Source of the DNA: Chloroflexota bacterium
Lineage (GTDB): Bacteria; Chloroflexota; Limnocylindria; P2-11E
DNA: 6,178 nucleotides
NCBI GenBank assembly: GCA_005881085.1
Contig: VBGU01000079.1
Location: 1-6,178, forward strand
Reading direction: 5' to 3'
The position numbers were made by a program, and so were the translations under genes. A model generated the notes under the pieces. It saw nothing but the letters and a program-made list of their open reading frames with translations. It did no database searches and was not told the origin of the DNA. Positions 1 to 5,074 of this stretch are shown in pieces (positions within the stretch are counted from its first letter, which is position 1; every line of letters begins with the position of its first letter).

Positions 1-267
1 GACCAGAAGAAGGCCGCCCACCCTCTGAAGCCAATAGACCATTTCCCCGGCCAGCGCTCCGACGAGGGCAACGGCTACCCAGAGGAGGGTGAACACAGTC
101 GTGAATCCGAGCACGAAGGCAAAGGCGTGCGCCACAGTGCGCGCCCGGTGCGTGCCGGCGAGCGCGGCCTCACCTGCCATATCGACGAGGAAGGCTGGTA
201 CCAGAGGCAGGCAACACGGCGAAAGGAACGACAGGATCCCCGCGCCGAACGCGATGACGACGTTCAT
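1..267 (-). CDS. ccdA: CcdA/DsbD-family cytochrome c biogenesis membrane protein, N-terminal part
   Basis: The first 89 residues are visible and the frame is open to base 1, so the C-terminus lies beyond the left edge. The protein starts MNVVIAFGAGILSFLSPCC and continues LPLVPAFLVDMAG (residues 20-32). This matches the hallmark first helix of CcdA (LSFLSPCVLPLVP), in which the Cys after Ser-Pro is one of the redox-active pair. A second helix follows at about residues 45-68 (VAHAFAFVLGFTTVFTLLW and on) and a third begins near 80. Known family role: carrying electrons from cytoplasmic thioredoxin across the membrane to extracytoplasmic thiol-disulfide proteins, for example in cytochrome c maturation. 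The ATG at 267-265 lies 6 bases after the acetyltransferase stop, with no clear ribosome binding site. Oddity: Cys18 is followed by a second Cys where the family usually has Val. The partner Cys in a later helix is outside the window. Family assignment is strong; the exact partner is unknown. Confidence 0.88.
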   Translation of the reverse strand, partial: MNVVIAFGAGILSFLSPCCLPLVPAFLVDMAGEAALAGTHRARTVAHAFAFVLGFTTVFTLLWVAVALVGALAGEMVYWLQRVGGLLLV

Positions 268-273
268 GAGGGA

Positions 274-795
274 CTAGCCTACGGGCCACTCCCGCGCATA
301 AACGACGAGGTCGAGGCCGTAGAAGCGACCGGGGCCCTCGAGGATCAGGCCGCACTTGGACGCCACGTTTCGCGAACGCGCGTTGTCGGGAAGGATGAGC
401 GCGACGATGCGTCGGAGGCTGAGCTCGCCAAAGCCGTAATCGACGAGGGCGCGAGCCGCCTCGGTCGCGTACCCGTGACCCCAGACCCGCGGCGCGAGCT
501 CGTACGCCACCTCGACCTCGGGGCCCTTTCCTTCGACCGGAAAGAGACCGACCTGTCCGAGGAACTCCGACGAGTCCTTGCGCTCGACCGCCCAGAGACC
601 CATGCCCGGAGGCTGACGCGCCGTGAAAGCCATCGTGCGCGCGAGACGCTGCGCGGTCTCGGCGACGTCCTTCGAGGGCGGGCTCGGCGTCCACTTCATC
701 ACCTCGGGTGAACCGAACACTTCGTGCAGCGGCGTCGCGTCGTCCTCGCGGTACGAACGGATGACAAGCCGTTCGGTCCTGAGCGGGAGCGGCAT
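274..795 (-). CDS. GNAT-family N-acetyltransferase, RimJ/RimL-like
   Basis: A 173-residue protein of normal size for a single-domain GNAT enzyme. It opens with the RimJ/RimL-type signature LRTERLVIR (residues 5-13). A central strand reads VEVAYELAP (94-102), followed by the acetyl-CoA pyrophosphate loop RVWGHGYATEAARALVDYGF (103-122), which is the R-x-x-G-x-G/A motif. Near the C-terminus, LRRIVALILPDNARSRNVA and KCGLILEGPGRF (127-158) match the usual 'N-x-x-S-x-x-V-x-x-K-x-G' segment. Known role: transferring acetyl from acetyl-CoA to an amine, such as a protein N-terminus or a small molecule; the substrate here cannot be read from sequence. The ATG at 795-793 shares one base with the stop of the upstream gene (TAATG), which suggests termination-reinitiation and fixes this start. 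Upstream in-frame codons are only the out-of-frame shadow of the preceding gene. No signal peptide or helix is seen, so it should be cytoplasmic. Confidence 0.93.
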   Translation of the reverse strand: MPLPLRTERLVIRSYREDDATPLHEVFGSPEVMKWTPSPPSKDVAETAQRLARTMAFTARQPPGMGLWAVERKDSSEFLGQVGLFPVEGKGPEVEVAYELAPRVWGHGYATEAARALVDYGFGELSLRRIVALILPDNARSRNVASKCGLILEGPGRFYGLDLVVYAREWPVG

Positions 796-1943
796 TAGCC
801 GATCGCTTGCCCGAGATCTCCGATGAGGTCGTCGACCGTCTCGATTCCCACGGAGAGACGAACGAGCCCGGCCGGAGGCGCGAGCTTGGTGCCCCGGACC
901 GAGTCGTGCGTCATCGCAAGCGGGATCTCGATGAGCGATTCGACGCCGCCCAGCGACTCGGCGAGCGCGAAGATCTTCGTCCGCGCCGCCATGCGTTTCG
1001 CAGCTACTTCGCCCCCGCGCAGCTCGAACGACAGCATCCCGCCGAAGGCGCGCATCTGACGGCGAGCGAGCGTGTGCTGGGGGTGCGTCGCGAGACCGGG
1101 GTAGTTGACGGTCGTGACCTTGGGGTTCTCCGCGAGCCACTCCGCGATGGCCTGCGCATTCGCGGAGTGCCGCTCCATCCGTACCGCGAGCGTCTTTGCG
1201 CCACGCAGCACGAGCCACGCGTCGAACGGACCGGGCACGCCGCCGGCCGCGTTCTGTAAGAAGGCGATGCGACCGCGAAGCTCCTCGTCGTTTCCGGCGA
1301 GCCCACCTCCGACCACGTCGGAATGCCCGCCCAGGTACTTCGTCGTCGAGTGCAGCACGACGTCCGCGCCGAGCTTGAGTGGCTGCTGGAGGTAGGGGCT
1401 CGCGAACGTGTTGTCGACCACGGCGAGCGCCTTCCCTCTGTGTGCGATGTCGGCGAGCGCGGCGATGTCGAGGACCTTCATGAGCGGGTTGGAAGGGGTC
1501 TCGATCCACACGAGCTTCGTGCGGGGTCGCATCGCGCGCTTCGCCGCTTCGGGTTTGCGCATGTCGACCACGGAGAGCTCGATGCCGAGTCGAGCGAAGA
1601 CCTTCGTGAACAGGCGGTAGGTCCCGCCGTACACGTCGTCGGTTATGACCACATGGTCACCCTTCGAAAGGAGGTGTGCGACCGCGTCCGTCGCGGCCAT
1701 CCCGGACGCGAACGCGAGACCCCAGCGGCCGCCCTCGAGCGCCGCGAGGCACGTCTCGAGGGCCGTGCGCGTGGGGTTCCCGGTGCGGGCGTACTCGTAG
1801 CCCTTGTGCTTCCCCACGGCTTCCTGCGCGAACGTCGAGGTCTGGAAGATCGGGACGACGACGGCGCCGGTCACGGCTTCGGGCTCCTGCCCGGCGTGGA
1901 TGGCGAGCGTCTCGAATCCGGGCTTGCGGGGGGTGTCCTCCAC
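795..1943 (-). CDS. Cystathionine gamma-lyase / gamma-synthase family PLP enzyme
   Basis: A 382-residue member of the Cys/Met metabolism PLP-dependent family, at full family length. Visible motifs are the tyrosine/arginine loop YEYARTGNPTR (49-59), phosphate-binding SGMAATDA (80-87), DDVYGGTYRLF (102-112), ETPSNP (148-153), the cofactor-ring residue region VVDNTFASPY (175-184), the PLP lysine in HSTTKYLGGHSD (Lys202), and LAESLGGVESL in the C-terminal domain. The family either splits cystathionine to cysteine, 2-oxobutyrate and ammonia (gamma-lyase), or makes cystathionine from cysteine and an activated homoserine (gamma-synthase, MetB); sequence alone does not separate them. Lying directly after cystathionine beta-synthase favours the lyase of reverse transsulfuration. 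The GTG at 1943-1941 is the only reasonable start: it falls 2 bases after the upstream stop, and homology begins by residue 10 (FETLAIHAG). AAGG lies about 16 bases upstream, too far to be a good ribosome binding site. The next gene overlaps the stop by one base. Confidence 0.93.
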   Translation of the reverse strand: MEDTPRKPGFETLAIHAGQEPEAVTGAVVVPIFQTSTFAQEAVGKHKGYEYARTGNPTRTALETCLAALEGGRWGLAFASGMAATDAVAHLLSKGDHVVITDDVYGGTYRLFTKVFARLGIELSVVDMRKPEAAKRAMRPRTKLVWIETPSNPLMKVLDIAALADIAHRGKALAVVDNTFASPYLQQPLKLGADVVLHSTTKYLGGHSDVVGGGLAGNDEELRGRIAFLQNAAGGVPGPFDAWLVLRGAKTLAVRMERHSANAQAIAEWLAENPKVTTVNYPGLATHPQHTLARRQMRAFGGMLSFELRGGEVAAKRMAARTKIFALAESLGGVESLIEIPLAMTHDSVRGTKLAPPAGLVRLSVGIETVDDLIGDLGQAIG

Positions 1944-1945
1944 GA

Positions 1946-3325
1946 CTAGCGGGGAGCGACCTTCCGCTGGTGCGCGACGAACTCCAAAAGGTCCGCTTTT
2001 GTGATGACCGACACCGGCCGGTTGTCGCGCGCCGCGAGCAGAGCGGGCGCGCCGCCGGAGAGCTCCTGGTAGAGGCGCTCGATGTCGTCGGTCGCCTGAA
2101 CCACCGGGAACGGCGGATCCATGACCCGCTCGACGCGTTCGTCGACGAGCGCGGGCTCGCGGAATACCCGATCGAGCATCGTCTTCTCCGAAACGCTTCC
2201 GACGATGTCGGTGACCGCGCCCGCGGCGCCGTCGGCGGTCACCGGGATCTGCGAGATGCCATAGCGCTGCATGGTGTCGATCGCGCGGCGCACCGTCTCG
2301 GTCTTTGAGACGACGATGAGCTCGGGGGTGCCGCCGCGATCCTTCATGACGTCGCCGACATTCGCCGGTATGAGACCGCCGAGGAATCCGTTCTGCCTCA
2401 TCCACTCGTCGTTGAAGATCTTCGAGAGGTAGCTCCGGCCCGAGTCTGCGAAGAGCACGAGGACGAACGACTTCTCGTCCAGGTCCTTCGCGACCTCGAG
2501 CGCGGCGAACATCGCGGTCCCCGATGACCCGCCGACCAGGATCCCTTCCTCGCGCGTGAGGCGGCGCGCGGTGAGGAACGCGTCGCGGTCGGAGACCCGC
2601 ACCCACCGGTCGACGAGAGCGGGATCGAACGTCGCCGGGTAGAAGTCTTCGCCGATGCCTTCCGTCTTGTACGGATGGATGTCGCCGGTGTAGAGCGACC
2701 CCTCAGGGTCGGCGCCGACGATGACGAGGGCTTTATTTTTCTCTTTGAGGTACCGGCCCGCGCCAGTCACCGTTCCGCCGGTGCCCACGCCCGCAACGAG
2801 GTGCGTGATGCGCCCCTCCGTTTGTTCCCAGATTTCCGGACCCGTCGTCCGGTAATGAGCTTCCGGGTTCATCGCGTTGTAGTACTGGTTCGGCTGGAAC
2901 GCGCCCGGGATGTCGCGCGTGAGGCGATCGGCGACCTTGTAATACGACTCGGGAGACTCGGGTGGAACCGCGCTCGGGCAGACCACGACTTCGGCGCCGT
3001 ACGCGCGCAGAAGGTCGCGCTTCTCCTGACTCTGCTTGTCAGCCATCGTGCAGATGAGCCGGTAGCCCTTGATCGCGGCGGCCATGGCGAGACCGACGCC
3101 GGTATTCCCACTGGTCGGTTCGACGATCGTTCCGCCTGGTCGAAGAAGCCCGTGGCGCTCGGCATCTTCGACCATGAGCAGGCCGATGCGGTCCTTCACC
3201 GAGCCGCCGGGGTTCAAGTGCTCGAGCTTCGCGACGATCGCCGGCCGTAGTCCCTTGCCTATGCGCGAGAGCCGAACGAGCGGGGTGTGTCCGACGAGGC
3301 CAAGGATGTTCGGCGCGATGGTCAC
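1946..3325 (-). CDS. cbs: Cystathionine beta-synthase with tandem CBS domains
   Basis: A 459-residue cytoplasmic fold-type II PLP enzyme that condenses serine with homocysteine to cystathionine. The PLP lysine is Lys44 in LNPGGSVKDRIG. The substrate loop is EPTSGNTGVGLA (69-80) and the phosphate loop is GTGGTVTG (181-188), with GGSSGT at 265-270. Segments that separate true CBS from cysteine synthase are present: GADPEGS (204-210), EGIGEDFYPATFD (222-234), and DSGRSYLSKIFNDEWM (294-309), each resembling the human enzyme. A Bateman pair follows, CBS1 at about 322-388 and CBS2 at about 396-453, ending in VITKADLLEFV. In relatives this pair senses AdoMet or adenylates; here the ligand is unknown. 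The N-terminal haem region of animal CBS is absent, as expected in bacteria. The GTG start at 3325-3323 is the furthest upstream possible, because an in-frame TAG lies 9 bases before it, and homology starts at once (LVGHTPLVRL). No Shine-Dalgarno sequence is visible. Confidence 0.95.
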   Translation of the reverse strand: MTIAPNILGLVGHTPLVRLSRIGKGLRPAIVAKLEHLNPGGSVKDRIGLLMVEDAERHGLLRPGGTIVEPTSGNTGVGLAMAAAIKGYRLICTMADKQSQEKRDLLRAYGAEVVVCPSAVPPESPESYYKVADRLTRDIPGAFQPNQYYNAMNPEAHYRTTGPEIWEQTEGRITHLVAGVGTGGTVTGAGRYLKEKNKALVIVGADPEGSLYTGDIHPYKTEGIGEDFYPATFDPALVDRWVRVSDRDAFLTARRLTREEGILVGGSSGTAMFAALEVAKDLDEKSFVLVLFADSGRSYLSKIFNDEWMRQNGFLGGLIPANVGDVMKDRGGTPELIVVSKTETVRRAIDTMQRYGISQIPVTADGAAGAVTDIVGSVSEKTMLDRVFREPALVDERVERVMDPPFPVVQATDDIERLYQELSGGAPALLAARDNRPVSVITKADLLEFVAHQRKVAPR

Positions 3326-3341
3326 CCCGTGATGCTATGCC

Positions 3342-3381
3342 GCGGCTAGCTGCCGCTGGGCCCCTGCCCCATCAGGGGCCC
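3342..3381 (-). promoter_or_regulatory. Tandem GC-rich hairpins upstream of cbs
   Basis: Two inverted repeats sit at the end of the membrane-protein gene, just before cbs. The larger has perfect 9-base arms, gggcccctg at 3358-3366 and caggggccc at 3373-3381, around a 6-base loop. The smaller has 5-base arms, gcggc at 3342-3346 and gccgc at 3352-3356, around a 5-base loop that includes most of the stop codon. On the transcript they would fold 16 or more bases before the cbs GTG. No T-run follows, so this is not a standard intrinsic terminator. A role in mRNA processing, partial attenuation or translational insulation is inference only. The larger arms also encode a Gly/Pro-rich tail, so codon bias could produce the symmetry by chance. 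Confidence 0.3.
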
Positions 3382-3870
3382 CGGCCCCTGCTCCACGAGT
3401 AGGTAGAGGCCCAGAATGATGAGGACCACCGGGACGAAATACGGCTGCAACGCGAGCGGGACCAGATCGATCTGCAGGAAGAGATCGGCGAGCGCGACGA
3501 CCGCGATGATCCCGGCGAGAAAGAGCGGCGCTCGGCGATCAGGCGCGAGAAGGAAAACGGCGACGAGGCCGCCCGCGAGCGTGCCGAGGAACACTGGCCC
3601 CGCCGTGTCGGCGGGAAGACCGAGTAGCGCCGGGAGCACGAGGCCGAGGCCGAACCCGATGAGCACGCACGCCGGCATCAGGTACACGTACTGCCGCCGC
3701 GCGCCGGCCCACCATGCGGCAGCGAACGCGATCCCGAGCGCGACGAAGAGATACGCGCCGGCATTTGGGACCCCGAGCGGAGGAAGCAAGAACGCCCCGC
3801 CGATCGCGAGGAGAACGGCGCCGCCGAGCACGCCTCGCCGTTGCGTGGGCGCGGGCGCCCGCTTATTCAT
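3346..3870 (-). CDS. Unrecognised integral membrane protein with six predicted helices
   Basis: A 174-residue, very hydrophobic protein that I cannot assign to a named family. A short basic N-terminus (MNKRAPAPTQRR) suggests that end faces the cytoplasm by the positive-inside rule. Six hydrophobic stretches follow, at about residues 13-30, 37-55, 61-82, 88-108, 113-131 and 141-160. The last (FVPVVLIILGLYLLV) loosely resembles the 'LWPLLLILLGLWLL' helix of LiaF/DUF5668-type small membrane proteins, but that resemblance is weak. The tail (161-174) is rich in Gln, Gly, Pro and Ser. No catalytic or metal-binding motif is seen. The ATG at 3870-3868 lies 8 bases inside the end of the threonine-synthase-like gene, so translation is probably coupled to it; no ribosome binding site is visible. 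Position between two amino-acid enzymes could hint at transport or envelope function, but six small helices do not match a known exporter. Coding is well supported by frame length, operon packing and composition; function is unknown. Confidence 0.8.
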   Translation of the reverse strand: MNKRAPAPTQRRGVLGGAVLLAIGGAFLLPPLGVPNAGAYLFVALGIAFAAAWWAGARRQYVYLMPACVLIGFGLGLVLPALLGLPADTAGPVFLGTLAGGLVAVFLLAPDRRAPLFLAGIIAVVALADLFLQIDLVPLALQPYFVPVVLIILGLYLLVEQGPGPLMGQGPSGS

Positions 3871-5074
3871 CGGGGAGCGCGTTCGCGGCGAGATGCCGCG
3901 CAGCGTCGCCCTGAAGGAACTCGGCGTATTTCAGCCCGGTGCCGGTGTTGAAGACGACGACCTCCTCGTCCTCGCGGATCCACCCATCGCGCCGCAGCTT
4001 CCCGGTGCCTGCGATCGCCGCACCGCCTTCGGGGCATACGAGCATCCCTTCGGTTCCGCCGGCCGCGCGCATCGATTCTGCGATCTCGCCTTCGCTTACA
4101 GCGATCGCGATCCCGCCAGACTCGCGTAGTGCTTTGAGAACGATGAAGTCCCCGAGAGCCTTCGGGACGCGGATGCCGGCGGCGAAGGTGCGCGGATCGG
4201 GCCACGGCTCGGACTCGTTACGGCCCTCGACGAACGCTCTCACGATCGGCGCGCAGCCTTCGGCCTGTACCGCGACGAACCGTGGGCGTTTCTGGTCGAG
4301 CCAGCCGATGGCGCGGAGCTCGTCGAAAGCCTTCCACATCCCGATCAGACCGACTCCGCCGCCGGTCGGGTAGACGATCACGTCGGGCAGCCGCCAGCCA
4401 AGCTGCTCCGCGAGCTCGAAGCCTATCGTCTTCTTTCCCTCGATCCGGTACGGCTCGCGAAGGGTCGACGCCTCGTACCAGCCGCGAGCGGCACATGCCC
4501 GCTTCACGACCGCGCCGGCATCGGCGATCGAGCCGGACACGAGGTAGACGTCCGCACCATAGGCGGATGTCTCGCGGATGATCACGTCGGGGGTCGTGTC
4601 GGGCATGACGACGACAACGCGAATCCCGGCGCGCGCACCGTACGCGGCCCACGCGGCGCCGGCGTTGCCGGCCGTCGGTAGCGCGATCACGCGCACACCG
4701 AGCTCCATCGCCCGCGTCACTCCTACGGCGGCACCGCGAGCTTTGAATGTGCCTGTGGCGAGGAGGCCCTCGTCCTTGATGCGCAGCCGGGGGATGTTGA
4801 TCTCGGCGCCGAGTCGCTCCGCACCGTTGAGCGGAGTGATGGGCTCGCCGAGGGAGACGAACTTGTCTCCGGTCATCGGGAGGAGCTCGCGATAGCGCCA
4901 CAGCGTCTCGGGCCGGTCCCGGAGCACGTCCCTCGTGACCGAGTCGCGTACGCGGCGCAGGTCGTAGCGCACGAGGAGCGGCCCGCCATCTGATTTGCAG
5001 ACCTGCTGGATCTGGTCGACGGGGAAATCTTCCTGACAGCGCGAGCATTCGAGGTGCGTCGCGAACGAGGTCAC
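3863..5074 (-). CDS. thrC: Threonine synthase family PLP enzyme (ThrC-like)
   Basis: A 403-residue fold-type II PLP enzyme whose layout matches archaeal/plant-type threonine synthase. An N-terminal ribbon has Cys10, Cys13 and Cys26, but Asp29 where a fourth Cys is expected just before GGPL. SLGEPITPL (74-82) is the usual entry to the fold. The PLP lysine is Lys111 in TGTFKARGA. PTAGNAGAAWAAY (133-145) is the cofactor/substrate loop, YRIEGKKTIGFELAEQLGW (209-227) is typical of ThrC, TGGGVG (237-242) binds PLP phosphate, and VVFNTGTGLKY lies near the end. The known family reaction is O-phosphohomoserine to threonine plus phosphate. Two motifs differ from classical ThrC (TGSFKDRG; PVGNxGN), so a related activity such as threonine/serine deamination cannot be excluded. 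The GTG at 5074-5072 is chosen because it overlaps the murA stop as GTGA and lies 9 codons before the first Cys. The frame stays open further upstream, but that part is a shadow of murA. Confidence 0.85.
   Translation of the reverse strand: MTSFATHLECSRCQEDFPVDQIQQVCKSDGGPLLVRYDLRRVRDSVTRDVLRDRPETLWRYRELLPMTGDKFVSLGEPITPLNGAERLGAEINIPRLRIKDEGLLATGTFKARGAAVGVTRAMELGVRVIALPTAGNAGAAWAAYGARAGIRVVVVMPDTTPDVIIRETSAYGADVYLVSGSIADAGAVVKRACAARGWYEASTLREPYRIEGKKTIGFELAEQLGWRLPDVIVYPTGGGVGLIGMWKAFDELRAIGWLDQKRPRFVAVQAEGCAPIVRAFVEGRNESEPWPDPRTFAAGIRVPKALGDFIVLKALRESGGIAIAVSEGEIAESMRAAGGTEGMLVCPEGGAAIAGTGKLRRDGWIREDEEVVVFNTGTGLKYAEFLQGDAARHLAANALPDE

Noticed and set aside
127..711. Long plus-strand open frame opposite the acetyltransferase and CcdA genes
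   Set aside because: Its translation is Arg/Asp/Glu-rich with no domain motif. It lies opposite two genes with clear family signatures, so it is the usual antisense shadow in GC-rich DNA.
1323..2308. Two long plus-strand open frames opposite the gamma-lyase-family and cbs genes
   Set aside because: Low-complexity, Arg-rich translations without recognisable domains; the opposite strand carries strong PLP-enzyme motifs.
1944..2606. N-terminal extension of the gamma-lyase-family gene to a start near 2606
   Set aside because: The extra residues are the out-of-frame reading of cbs. Family homology begins just after the GTG at 1943. The same reasoning removes the extensions of the acetyltransferase frame (to 1509) and the ThrC-like frame (to 5434), so none of these is a fusion protein.
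3342..3381. Hairpins read as a Rho-independent terminator ending the first half of the run
   Set aside because: On the transcribed strand no run of T follows either stem, and cbs starts 16 bases later, so ordinary intrinsic termination is not supported.
3871..3878. Shared gctccccg (minus strand) just before the membrane-protein start and again upstream of the 1943 GTG
   Set aside because: Eight C-rich bases in GC-rich coding DNA, at different distances from the two starts; chance is the simplest explanation.
3416..4129. A 237-codon plus-strand frame opposite the membrane protein and the ThrC-like gene
   Set aside because: It spans the junction of two minus-strand genes, its composition changes midway, and it shows no motif; a shadow frame.
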